Source: CAYRGQ01 sp964423925
GTDB taxonomy: Bacteria; Bacteroidota; Bacteroidia; Sphingobacteriales; Sphingobacteriaceae
Assembly (NCBI GenBank): GCA_964423925.1
Contig: CAYRGQ010000018.1
Span: 1 to 58,027 of the forward strand
Direction: 5' to 3'
Length of the DNA stretch: 58,027 nt
Shown here: positions 25,039 to 33,379 of the stretch, piece by piece
Position numbering within the stretch: the stretch's first letter is position 1
How the letters are laid out: every line of letters begins with the position of its first letter
Made by a program: the position numbers and the translations under genes
The notes under the pieces: model-generated
The model's input: only the letters and a program-made list of their open reading frames with translations
Database searches by the model: none
What the model was told of the DNA's origin: nothing

Positions 25039-26733
25039 CTATGGGGCAACAGGAGCCGACAGTGCTATCCGCAGTCCCTCACCCTCTTTATTTTCAAAGG
25101 TAAGGCGCCCGCCGATACTGGCAATACGGTTTCCCGTATTCGACAATCCGTTCTTCCTCACTAACGGCTCAGGCATTCCGCGTCCGTTGTCTTTGTAATC
25201 TATGACCAGCTGCCCGTCTTTGATCGCAAAACGCACAACGACTTGACTGGCGCCGCTATGCTTGCGCATATTTACCATCAGTTCCTGCAAAACGTGCTCG
25301 ACTTGATGGGTAACCTCCTGCGCTACCGATTCCCAAGTCTCGGGCTCATTACCGACAATGATCACTTTCGTCGTATCGGTGGCGAAAGAACGGAGTAGGT
25401 TTCCCACCTTCGTATGGACGGGTACGCCTGGCCAATCCGCAGCCTCAGTTTCATAGGAGATATCACGCGACTTCTCGTACATATCTTCCAAGCGGTCTAG
25501 CAATTCCTCGCGATCCAGTTCGACACGGTTCTCAACCTCTGCCATCACCCTATATATCCCATTGGCCACCACGTCGTGTATTTTTCGGGACGTCTGCAAT
25601 TTCAGGTCCTTAAGGCGGCTTTGGCTTTCCAGTTCAAGACGCTGTCTGCGCTTGTGCTGCCAATAAATTGCAGCCAATACGACGCATACCGCCAAAAACA
25701 CGACGACAAAGGTCACCGATCGTTGGCGGGAAAGCGCGAAGGCCTGCACGGTGTTTTCATGCTCCAACCGTAGGTTCTCGGCTCTGTTTTTCTCAACCTC
25801 GTAACGTATTAGCGCAAATTGATTGGCTGCGGTACTGCGCGCCAACTGAACGCTGTCTGTCAAATGCTTGTAACGTTCGAAATAGACTTTCGCCTCCTTG
25901 TCGGGAACCAATTTAGCAAGCCGGTACGCCGCCAATACGCGATCTTCGGCATTCTTTAACCGTTGGGCAATATCGTAGCGTTTTCGTGCGTAATACAGCG
26001 CCGAGTCGGGCGACTGCCCTTCGTAGTAGGCCGCTAGGTGGGCATAGCTCGAATTCTGCCCGAGCAAATCGCCCTTTTCCTCGCGAATTCGTAAAGCTTC
26101 CAATAAAGCGGGCACCGGATTGTAATGGGGGTTGTGTTGCCACCGCGTGTTTGCCAGGTTAGTCAACGATCGCGCGTATTCAAGTGTATTGTCTTCATTG
26201 GCTTCGACAATTGACTCGTAAATTTCCAACGCTTCTTCGTAACGACCGCCGCGCTGCAGGGTGCGCGCTTGGTTATTGAGGTATATGCGCTTCGTCGCCG
26301 AATCATCTGCAAACTCCATCGCCTGACGGTAAAAATCAAGCGCCCGGTCGAGGTCCTGCAGTTGGTACGAGGCATTGCCTAGATTGTTCGCGTTGGCACT
26401 AATATAAATCCGATGATCGGGGTTTTGCTTATCCAGATATTCGACCGCTTGCAGCGACGTTTCTTGAGCACCGAAGTAATCTCCCTCATCAAAAAGGGTC
26501 ACAGCCATCTGGATCAGGCAGTTGGCCGTATTGAGGCTATCCCCTACAATGACAAAGATATCTTTAGCCTTTGCAAAGGCTAGAAACGCGCTGTCGGCAT
26601 GCCCAGCGTCCAAGTAGCTAAAAGCCTCGTCATAGTACGGATTTTCGAGAGTTGCGTTCCGGTCGTTAGGCTCGGTCGAACAAGCAAACAATACCGAGGA
26701 AAGAAACAGCAGGTTTAAGTTTTTCAAGAGCAT
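25039..26733 (-). CDS. TPR-containing sensor histidine kinase (NarL-system type)
   Basis: A 564-residue kinase anchored as a lipoprotein-like or membrane protein. Signal with lipobox SVLFACST (Cys18), then an array of tetratricopeptide repeats (about 30-300) on the periplasmic side, a coiled segment, one membrane helix (about 332-352, TFVVVFLAVCVVLAAIYW), a HisKA_3-like dimerisation region with the phospho-acceptor His in SRKIHDVVANGIYR, and an HATPase_c domain (N box around VLQELMVNMRKHSG, DNGRGMPEP, GLSNTGNRI). TPR-bearing kinases of this sort sense envelope or peptide signals in Bacteroidota. It forms a two-gene operon with the response regulator. A short peptide gene and a terminator lie immediately upstream. 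Confidence 0.93.
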   Translation of the reverse strand: MLLKNLNLLFLSSVLFACSTEPNDRNATLENPYYDEAFSYLDAGHADSAFLAFAKAKDIFVIVGDSLNTANCLIQMAVTLFDEGDYFGAQETSLQAVEYLDKQNPDHRIYISANANNLGNASYQLQDLDRALDFYRQAMEFADDSATKRIYLNNQARTLQRGGRYEEALEIYESIVEANEDNTLEYARSLTNLANTRWQHNPHYNPVPALLEALRIREEKGDLLGQNSSYAHLAAYYEGQSPDSALYYARKRYDIAQRLKNAEDRVLAAYRLAKLVPDKEAKVYFERYKHLTDSVQLARSTAANQFALIRYEVEKNRAENLRLEHENTVQAFALSRQRSVTFVVVFLAVCVVLAAIYWQHKRRQRLELESQSRLKDLKLQTSRKIHDVVANGIYRVMAEVENRVELDREELLDRLEDMYEKSRDISYETEAADWPGVPVHTKVGNLLRSFATDTTKVIIVGNEPETWESVAQEVTHQVEHVLQELMVNMRKHSGASQVVVRFAIKDGQLVIDYKDNGRGMPEPLVRKNGLSNTGNRIASIGGRLTFENKEGEGLRIALSAPVAP

Positions 26734-26772
26734 GTTAGGTTAGTCTCTCGAAAATAATGAAAAAATATAAGA

Positions 26773-26796
26773 AAAGGCGACCTTACGGTCGCCTTT
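26773..26796 (-). terminator. hairpin terminator/attenuator between the small peptide gene and the kinase gene
   Basis: Perfect 10-bp arms (AAAGGCGACC and complement) with a four-base loop. On the minus strand it is followed by a T-rich stretch, so it should end or attenuate transcription after the 55-residue peptide gene, before the kinase gene. Confidence 0.75.
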
Positions 26797-26814
26797 GTAA
26801 TCGCATGTCCCGGA

Positions 26815-26982
26815 TCAGGTTCCCTGAGGCGGTCGGGGTGGCCGTACCTGCCCCAAGTCTCCGCCCGTCCCATGCTCTCCACCATCTTCGCTTGTGGCCT
26901 GTATACCCGGTTGCCAACCACTAACCGGCTTGCTGGTTGGGTACAACGCTCCCAACAGTAGCGCAAACATTACTGTAATCAT
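26815..26982 (-). CDS. small secreted Gly/Pro-rich peptide (55 aa)
   Basis: A short open frame, ATG at 26982 to TGA at 26817-26815. It encodes a hydrophobic start (MITVMFALLLGALYPTS), a possible signal or anchor, then a hydrophilic Gly-rich part (SEDGGEHGTGGDLGQ) and a Pro-rich tail (VRPPRPPQGT). It ends 18 bases before a strong terminator hairpin and lies directly upstream of the TPR kinase and its response regulator on the same strand. The composition, start and terminator support a real gene. I know no function; a secreted signal or modulator for the adjacent TPR sensor is speculation. Confidence 0.55.
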   Translation of the reverse strand: MITVMFALLLGALYPTSKPVSGWQPGIQATSEDGGEHGTGGDLGQVRPPRPPQGT

Positions 26983-27012
26983 GTGATACGTGTTTAATAC
27001 CGATACCGTAGG

Positions 27013-27140
27013 CCCTAGCGACCCATTCGCTAGGGTTGCTACAAAGGGTTGTCAGAAGGCCTTCTAACAGGTTGGGAAGTGAGTGGACGAGAACACGGGA
27101 GCAAGCAACCGCTTCCCAGGCCGGTTACAGCCCCGTGTTC
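27013..27140. other. stem-loop-rich intergenic region
   Basis: The 415-base interval between the divergent peptide gene (26982) and the plus-strand unknown gene (27398) has no gene. It holds several inverted repeats in a row: CCCTAGCGA/TCGCTAGGG (27013-27035, five-base loop), the palindrome AGAAGGCCTTCT (27054-27065), and GAACACGGG/CCCGTGTTC (27091-27140) enclosing a nested AACCG/CGGTT stem. They could form a structured leader or a small RNA; the strand cannot be decided. Confidence 0.45.
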
Positions 27141-27251
27141 CTATCCAATTTGAAATCCGTTTCGTATTTTTAGTCCCGTTTGGGAGCCGACTCGTACGCG
27201 AACGAATTACATCGGCAAACCTAATCAAGCTAAACAACTAACGATCAGACC

Positions 27252-27307
27252 ATTCCGTTAATTCCGATAATTCCAGGAGTTTTCCGGAAATTCCGGTCAG
27301 AATTCCG
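27252..27307 (+). repeat. phased ATTCCG direct repeats
   Basis: Six copies of the hexamer ATTCCG or a one-base variant start at 27252, 27261, 27270, 27281, 27290 and 27302, spaced 9, 9, 11, 9 and 12 bases. Near-helical spacing upstream of the 27398 gene suggests an activator or repressor binding array, though this is inference. Confidence 0.45.
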
Positions 27308-27337
27308 AAAGCGCCCGAGGATGGTAGTCCCGCACGC

Positions 27338-27379
27338 AAAAAAAAGCCCCGCACATTCTTTTGATAAGAATGTACGGGG
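27338..27379 (-). terminator. strong minus-strand terminator
   Basis: A 13-bp stem with one C-A mismatch (27347-27379, five-base loop TTGAT) is followed on the minus strand by a run of eight T. It sits 18 bases before the plus-strand gene at 27398. No minus-strand gene between here and 28660 needs it, so it may end read-through from the LytTR operon, antisense to the 27398 gene. Confidence 0.65.
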
Positions 27380-27397
27380 TGTAAAAATGAAAAGACA

Positions 27398-28246
27398 ATG
27401 TCCGATTTTGACCGATTTAAACAAGCGGTGTGGGAGGCTTATCAAACAAAACGCCACCGCAAGGAATTACCCCCGGAATTGGAAGATCCCCGCCCTGCCT
27501 CCTTGCGAGATTACTGCCTGAGGAAGTGTCAATCCCAATTGCTGCCTAAAGACCGCGAGGCACTTATATTGTTTTTTTCACCCGACGCCCCGGACCATGC
27601 GATCGAACGCAATATTCGACAGTTTGACACGGACAAACTCAAGCCAATTATCCAATACCTAAGAGGAGATACGCAAAACACGCGGGAGAAAAACATCAAG
27701 CTCTTGGCGTGGCTGATTGATTTCGAACCGAGACCTTACGACGCATGGCGGCGAGCGGGTAAAACCGACATCGCTTCCACGGATTATGGTTCACAGCCAG
27801 CCATACCTACACAAAACGAACGACGACCAGTAAGCCCTCCGGACGAGGAAATCCAAAAATCAAGGATGGTGAGCAAAGCGCTTGGATGGCTGTTAGGTGC
27901 CGTATCGCTCGCAACGGCCATCTTTTTTTTCGCCTGGAAACCCGGCGCTAAGCAATGCATGTATTGGCAGGAACACCGATACGTGGCCATACGCTGCTCC
28001 GCAAACGAGCCGCCCGGCGCTTTACTCATCGCGTTAGACCAAGAGCGACTTCAAGGTTTCAAGAAAATTATGCGTCCAGACACCCTCTCCTTAGCGCATG
28101 TCAATAAGGTTTGGTATTCGAAAATCAACAACACTGTCGAGTTTTTCACCGCCCCAGGCTTCCATCCCGTACACCTTGACCGCGCGCTGAAGGTTGCCTC
28201 CAAGCACATTATCGAACAGTACGGGGGCAAACAAGCCCAAAATTGA
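27398..28246 (+). CDS. hypothetical protein with one central membrane helix
   Basis: A 282-residue protein. Residues 1-155 are hydrophilic and without signal peptide, so cytoplasmic; one membrane helix follows at about 163-181 (ALGWLLGAVSLATAIFFFAW); the last 100 residues, with Cys pairs around KQCMYWQEH and IRCSANEP, would be outside. This cytoplasmic-helix-external layout resembles an anti-sigma or other transmembrane signalling protein, but I see no recognisable domain. No sigma gene is adjacent. A hairpin lies directly before the start and a terminator after the stop, so it is probably a single-gene unit. Confidence 0.7.
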   Translation: MSDFDRFKQAVWEAYQTKRHRKELPPELEDPRPASLRDYCLRKCQSQLLPKDREALILFFSPDAPDHAIERNIRQFDTDKLKPIIQYLRGDTQNTREKNIKLLAWLIDFEPRPYDAWRRAGKTDIASTDYGSQPAIPTQNERRPVSPPDEEIQKSRMVSKALGWLLGAVSLATAIFFFAWKPGAKQCMYWQEHRYVAIRCSANEPPGALLIALDQERLQGFKKIMRPDTLSLAHVNKVWYSKINNTVEFFTAPGFHPVHLDRALKVASKHIIEQYGGKQAQN

Positions 28247-28270
28247 GCTGGGCGCAACCAGCCACGGATA

Positions 28271-28301
28271 ACCTGCCTGAGGAGATGGGTCAGGTATTTT
28301 T
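28271..28301 (+). terminator. terminator after the unknown membrane protein gene
   Basis: ACCTG/CAGGT arms with an inner CC/GG pair, 25 bases after the stop codon, followed by ATTTTT. Confidence 0.5.
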
Positions 28302-28659
28302 CGGTCAAGCATCTTGATGATATCATTGGTAGGCATAGTTATCACGAGGTATAGACGGCGGGCGCCATGTGGAGAAGTACGATATAAGTGGGACAGGCTC
28401 GGCATCATGTGGTAGATTTACTGTTGCGGACGTGAAAGCGCTGCCCTCGGCGCGCATGACTAGCAACGTGCCAAATCTATCCCAACTCCCAACATGCCCC
28501 AATAGGTAGCGATTTGACTGGTTTGGGTTAGAATTTGGGCGACTTTGCCACAGGACGAGCAAAATGTTCATTAAAATTAGGAATGGCCATGCGTATGTCG
28601 CATAGAAGCGACCGAAGCCCGGCCCCGGTGCTCAGGCCATGCCGCGCTGGCCCGGGAAA
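28302..28659. other. gene-free interval between convergent genes
   Basis: About 360 bases between the convergent unknown gene and the LytTR gene. Short frames here (for instance 28323-28571 minus) lack a convincing ribosome site, family resemblance or composition. GC-rich inverted segments near 28618-28657 could help end the LytTR transcript, but there is no T run. I see nothing else. Confidence 0.4.
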
Positions 28660-29412
28660 TTATCGCTTGATCGCTTCAAAAAGACCAACGATTAACTGAC
28701 GTCGATTTGCACTGACCGGAATTTCTTTACCATTGGCCAGCACGATATAGCCACCGTCATTGCGCACGTACTTCCTCATATGATGCGGGTTGATCAGGTA
28801 GGATTGGTGCGTTCTTATGAAGAGAAACTTCTCCATCACTTTCTCGAACTCTTTGAGCGTCTTGCTGATCAACAGCTTTTTGCCGCATTCGAAGTGGATG
28901 TTCGTATAGTTGTTTTCGCTTTGGCAATAGAGTACGGATTTAACGTTGATAAACTCGAAACCGTCGAGGATAGGTACCGCCACCTTGTTACCTAGCAACT
29001 CATCTTTCTTCAGGCTCTCAATGAGGGCACTGATTTGGTTTGTATCGTTTTCTAGTTCGCGCCGCTCTTGCCAGCTGGTGACTGCTTCCACCAGCTCGTT
29101 TTCATCAATAGGTTTAAGCAGGTAATTAACCGCCTTCGCACGAAACGCAGGGATGGCATATTGGCTATACGCCGTGGTAAAAATAACGTCGAAGGCAGGC
29201 TGCTCCAGCATGTCCAGCAATTCAAAGCCGTTGATTTCCGGCATTTCTACGTCAAGAAAAAGCAGGTCTATATCCGTATTGCGCAACATTTTCAATGCTT
29301 CGCGGGGTTTTGTGCTGTCGAAAACGACCTCAAAGTCTGGAAACAAACCTTTAATATGCAGCAAGAGGCTTTGTACGCAATGCTGCTCATCATCGATAAT
29401 TGCTACTTTCAT
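28660..29412 (-). CDS. LytTR-family response regulator
   Basis: A 250-residue regulator with a receiver domain (about 1-120: acidic residues D7, D8, phospho-acceptor D54 in LLFLDVEMPE, K100 in NYLLKP) and a C-terminal LytTR DNA-binding domain (about 150-250, with YCQSENNYTNIHF and FIRTHQSYLINP). The frame is open further upstream, but ATG at 29412 is preceded by GGAAG at good spacing and gives the normal receiver start MKVAIIDDE. It lies 16 bases after a LytS-type kinase gene, and another such kinase gene precedes that one, so it may take phosphate from both. Confidence 0.93.
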   Translation of the reverse strand: MKVAIIDDEQHCVQSLLLHIKGLFPDFEVVFDSTKPREALKMLRNTDIDLLFLDVEMPEINGFELLDMLEQPAFDVIFTTAYSQYAIPAFRAKAVNYLLKPIDENELVEAVTSWQERRELENDTNQISALIESLKKDELLGNKVAVPILDGFEFINVKSVLYCQSENNYTNIHFECGKKLLISKTLKEFEKVMEKFLFIRTHQSYLINPHHMRKYVRNDGGYIVLANGKEIPVSANRRQLIVGLFEAIKR

Positions 29413-29428
29413 CGCTTCCTTTTTTGCG

Positions 29429-31552
29429 TTAATGGGAGTTGGTGGCAAGGCTAGTTGACAACATGCGCGCTAATTCCACATCATCTTCGACCGTGGGCCG
29501 GGTGCGGGCCGAGCGCTGCGGGTCAGGCGCCGGAGGGCTACCGGAACCTTGATCAATTCCGATGATTACCTGTACCCGAGTTCCCGTGGCATTCCCCTGG
29601 GCGTCGGTCAATCCCTTGATATGCCAATCGATATGACCGCCAAAACTCTTATTATACAATTCGATTCGCTTGTTCGTTATGCGGTGGCCCATGCTGGTAT
29701 GGCCCCGCACTTCGGGTTCGTGTTCCACAAAGCCGACGCCGTTGTCCTCGATGCTAATGACGATGCCGGAGTCCGTTGAAACTGCCTCTATCATGAGTCG
29801 CTTATGCGGCTTATCGCTCGGCAACAAGCCATGCCAAATAGCATTTTCCACGAATGGCTGCAACAGCATCGCCGGCATTACCTTGCGATCTGCCCATCGA
29901 TGCACGCCATCGTCAATATAATACTCGAAATCCTTGTCGAACCGTATGGCTTCCAACTTCAGGAAATCTTCCAGCAGGCTAAGTTCTGCCCCCACCGTGT
30001 GGATAGGTCGCTGGGAAGTTTCGAGCACGCGACGAATAAAGCGGCTGAACGTTACCAAGTAGCGCATAGCTTCTTCGTTCTCGTTCTTCTGGATCATGTA
30101 CCGGATAGCGCCGAGGCTATTGAACATGAAATGCGGGTTTACCTGCATACGTGTGGCAATCATTTCGGCTTCCATCAGGCTTTTCTCGTATTCAGCCCGC
30201 ACCTTATCCTCCCGTTGCCGCGCAATAAGCCAAAGAGCCCGCTTGCGAAGTCGCCTAATTCGGACCAAGAAAAAGACGAGGCCCAATAACAGCACCACGA
30301 CACCGGACATACAGTAAATGACGAGTACACGACGCTCCAGCTCCGCCTCTTTGAGTAATTTCTCGTTAGTCAGTAGGCGTATTTCATTCTCCTTGTTCTC
30401 AAAATCATACTTCCGCTTGAGTGCCGTCACCGCGGTTTCCTGATCTACACGCGCAATGCTGTCCTTGTACAGCTGTGCGGTTTTGTAATAGGCTAGCGCC
30501 TGTTTGGTATCCTGCTGATCCTCATAGATTTGCGCAATTCGCTCCGCACTTTCTTGAATTAAGCCCTTGTTGGCATGCGTGTAGCCAGTTTCCAAGGCCT
30601 GCAGGAAGTACGGTAGCGCTTCGGCACGCTTGTTATTGCGATAGCGGATGTCGCCGAGTTGATACAGGACGTACGCAAGTCCGATCTCGTTCTTCTCTTC
30701 CTCATAATAAGTTTTGGATTGTTGGAAATACCGTTCGGCTTGTTGTAAGTTAGTCCCTTCCCGCAAGAAACTCATGCCCAACGCCCTATACGTCATAGCC
30801 AGCCCGTGAGTGTCCGACATTTCCTCGTTCAACAGCAGCAGCTGTTGGAAATACTCCCGAGCCTGCGCGTACTTACCTTGCTCATCGTAGTAACTTCCGA
30901 TCGAAAAATAATGCATGGCCTGGCCGAGCGTATTGCCCGCCTCCTTGGCTAAGTCGAGGGCTTGATGCATATAGGACAAGCCTTCCTCCTCTCGTCCGCC
31001 AATGTTCAACAGTACGATACCGATCCCGCTCGACGCTATTTCCATGTTTTTTTTATCGTCGGCCTCCTGAGCAATAGCAAGTGAGCGCAAGTAGTATTTT
31101 ACCGCCACCACGTCGTCCCCATTATGGCGCGCGGCCACGCCGGTATTGTTTGCATAAATCATTTTGCTCAATGCGGGGGCATATGGAAGATGTTCAATGA
31201 TGTCAAATGCTCTTTTATGCAAAGGAAGTGCTTCCGCATAATATTGGTGGTAGCGGTAGAGCAGCCCGAGGTTGTCAAGTGCTTTGGCCTGCAACAGGAT
31301 GTTGTCCATATCCGCCGCTAAGTCTACGGCAATGGCAGCGTGTTCGATACAGGCCTGCTCACTATGGTTTCCACGGTGTTGATGCCTGGAGATTTTGATA
31401 TACAGTTCTACCTTGGTGGAATCATCCTCCTCGATCTGTAGCCGCTGGCGAAGGCTATCCAAGGTAGGGTCGGGAAAACCGTCGTTGCCGAATGCGCATG
31501 CCGCGCTGCAAACTCCCCAAAGGACCAATGTGATATACTTAATTTTTTTCAT
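29429..31552 (-). CDS. TPR-containing LytS-type sensor histidine kinase
   Basis: A 707-residue kinase. Signal peptide (MKKIKYITLVLWGVCSAACA), TPR repeats over about 30-390 in the periplasm, one membrane helix (about 415-435), then the His_kinase domain with phospho-acceptor His in NPHFMFNSLGAI and an HATPase_c domain (PFVENAIWHG, EDNGVGF). The frame extends to a TTG at 31573, but ATG at 31552 begins a proper signal peptide. A Pro/Ser-rich tail follows the ATPase domain. It lies between a 7TM kinase gene (27-base gap) and the LytTR regulator gene (16-base gap), forming one operon. Confidence 0.92.
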   Translation of the reverse strand: MKKIKYITLVLWGVCSAACAFGNDGFPDPTLDSLRQRLQIEEDDSTKVELYIKISRHQHRGNHSEQACIEHAAIAVDLAADMDNILLQAKALDNLGLLYRYHQYYAEALPLHKRAFDIIEHLPYAPALSKMIYANNTGVAARHNGDDVVAVKYYLRSLAIAQEADDKKNMEIASSGIGIVLLNIGGREEEGLSYMHQALDLAKEAGNTLGQAMHYFSIGSYYDEQGKYAQAREYFQQLLLLNEEMSDTHGLAMTYRALGMSFLREGTNLQQAERYFQQSKTYYEEEKNEIGLAYVLYQLGDIRYRNNKRAEALPYFLQALETGYTHANKGLIQESAERIAQIYEDQQDTKQALAYYKTAQLYKDSIARVDQETAVTALKRKYDFENKENEIRLLTNEKLLKEAELERRVLVIYCMSGVVVLLLGLVFFLVRIRRLRKRALWLIARQREDKVRAEYEKSLMEAEMIATRMQVNPHFMFNSLGAIRYMIQKNENEEAMRYLVTFSRFIRRVLETSQRPIHTVGAELSLLEDFLKLEAIRFDKDFEYYIDDGVHRWADRKVMPAMLLQPFVENAIWHGLLPSDKPHKRLMIEAVSTDSGIVISIEDNGVGFVEHEPEVRGHTSMGHRITNKRIELYNKSFGGHIDWHIKGLTDAQGNATGTRVQVIIGIDQGSGSPPAPDPQRSARTRPTVEDDVELARMLSTSLATNSH

Positions 31553-31579
31553 ATTAAAGGCGATGGAGGCCAATATAAC

Positions 31580-33094
31580 CTATCTTTCTGATAATGTGAT
31601 TACAAAGATAGCTTCCGTGCCGGTACGTTCACCATCGTTCACCTCATCAATCCTAAAATCTATTTTGTCGTCGAAACTATGATTAAATAGCTTAATGCGT
31701 TCTCGTGTAAGCGAAATGCCCGTAAGTGCTTTCGGCTCACTTCGCTGCGACTTTCGTTGACCGCTTATCCAGCCCACACCGTTATCGGCGATGCGAATGG
31801 TTAGCTGCCTGGCTTGGAGACCAACATCGATAGTGATCTCTTTATTCACGTCCGGGCTACTCATGGCGCCGTGCCAAACGGCATTCTCTACCACCGGATA
31901 GAGGAGCATGGGCGGCACCATCACTCCACCCATCATCGTTTGGTTAGCCCCGTTAACACGGTAGGAAAAGTCTTGGCCAAACCGATTCCGTTCGAGTTTC
32001 AGGTATTTTTCGATCATGGTAAGCTCCTCGACGACGGAAATAGCTCGCTTGCGCGACGTTTCGAGTACCAACCGCATGAAACGGCTGAACACAGTTAAAT
32101 ATTCGACAGCCTTTTTGTTTTGGTCGCTCTGGATCAAATACATAATCGAGTTGAGGCAATTATGGAGAAAATGTGGGTTGATCTCTAAAGACCTGGCTAT
32201 TGTCTCGGAACGGGCTAGCTCCGTTTCAAACTCCGCTTTCAAGCGCATTTTCTCTTCGCTAGCAAGCCGTTCCTGCACCTTCACCACGGCTTCTTCACGG
32301 GCTTTTATCCGCCGTTCCAGTTCCTCGTTTTGTTCACTAACCAAACGCCCTTTCTCACTGATTCGCTCTAGGTGCTGCTGCTGGGCCCATTCCCGCTCGC
32401 GGGTGAGAAGTACAATTCGTTGGCCCAAAGCTAGGGCAAAAAATAAGGTCTCTACCAAAATTCCCATCTCAAAGAGGCTGGTCGCAGAAACGCGATATAA
32501 GGCGGGGAACGGGAGGCCTTCGAACGCGAAGCGCGCCGATGCCAAGAATGACCCTACAAAATACGCATAACTACCCAGCAAAAACGGTATCTTGAGGGGA
32601 GATGCCGTACGCCTCATAATCCACACCAGTAAGTAAGCACTTAGGGAAAATATAATGACACGTACCCACACGAAAATTGATAAGGCAAACGGGGCGATAA
32701 AATCGTAGAAGATACCGTAAGCCACCGCGTATGCCGCACACGTCAGGGTCCAAGCAGAGAATACCCGAGCCACGCGCCTACTTTGCTGCTGGATATCGAG
32801 CAGTTCCATCGCAAAAGCAATGTAGGAAGCAAATGCCAAAAGCGTAAAGGGCTCGATAAACCGCCTATTGCCCTGGAAGTAGCCGCCGAAAATCTCTCCC
32901 ACCCAAGTTGCAGTACGGATATTGGTAAAGCCGTACGCTAGCGAAAACAACAAGAATAGCGCATAGTACAGGTAGATGCGTTCCTTGTTCTTGATGTATA
33001 GTATTGCTACGAAGAATGCCAATAGGGCCATCGCGCCACAAAAGAACGCTCCCGTGATCTCGGATTGATGAATGATGACGTCGATGTGTAGCAA
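31580..33094 (-). CDS. 7TM sensor histidine kinase (LytS-type)
   Basis: A 504-residue membrane kinase. About seven membrane helices fill residues 14-235, in the manner of 7TMR-DISM receptors but without the extracellular DISM domain. A long coiled coil (about 240-295) leads to the His_kinase domain with NPHFLHNCLNSI and the HATPase_c domain (PVVENAVWHG, ADNGVGW). It is the first gene of the operon with the TPR kinase and the LytTR regulator. The same signalling core in two adjacent kinases suggests duplication of the core with different sensors. Confidence 0.92.
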   Translation of the reverse strand: MLHIDVIIHQSEITGAFFCGAMALLAFFVAILYIKNKERIYLYYALFLLFSLAYGFTNIRTATWVGEIFGGYFQGNRRFIEPFTLLAFASYIAFAMELLDIQQQSRRVARVFSAWTLTCAAYAVAYGIFYDFIAPFALSIFVWVRVIIFSLSAYLLVWIMRRTASPLKIPFLLGSYAYFVGSFLASARFAFEGLPFPALYRVSATSLFEMGILVETLFFALALGQRIVLLTREREWAQQQHLERISEKGRLVSEQNEELERRIKAREEAVVKVQERLASEEKMRLKAEFETELARSETIARSLEINPHFLHNCLNSIMYLIQSDQNKKAVEYLTVFSRFMRLVLETSRKRAISVVEELTMIEKYLKLERNRFGQDFSYRVNGANQTMMGGVMVPPMLLYPVVENAVWHGAMSSPDVNKEITIDVGLQARQLTIRIADNGVGWISGQRKSQRSEPKALTGISLTRERIKLFNHSFDDKIDFRIDEVNDGERTGTEAIFVITLSER

Positions 33095-33379
33095 GTTGGT
33101 TGATTAAGTGTCCCGAATTACTCCATAAATATAAGGAAATATCAAGTGTGCTGAAACGCACAGTTACCATAATACCCACCGCAGTGAGAATACCACGCTT
33201 CCCAACAAGAATTCGCAAAACCCGGCTGGCACCGCCTAGGTTAGCCAAATTCTAACTGGAAACTCGGTAATACTCCTCCAAACCTACCCGATACTCACTT
33301 CCTATTCCATCTTCCTATGATTACACGTCAATTTGTGACCTAATTCATCTTACCAACTACATTAATTTTAAAACAATCC

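Noticed and set aside
26724..26966. 80-codon minus-strand frame upstream of the TPR kinase
   Set aside because: It overlaps the better-supported 55-codon frame and reads through the terminator hairpin, and its product looks random.
28323..28571. 82-codon minus-strand frame as a gene
   Set aside because: No ribosome site, no family resemblance, and a composition unlike the neighbours; it lies in an interval with the structure of a convergent intergenic region.
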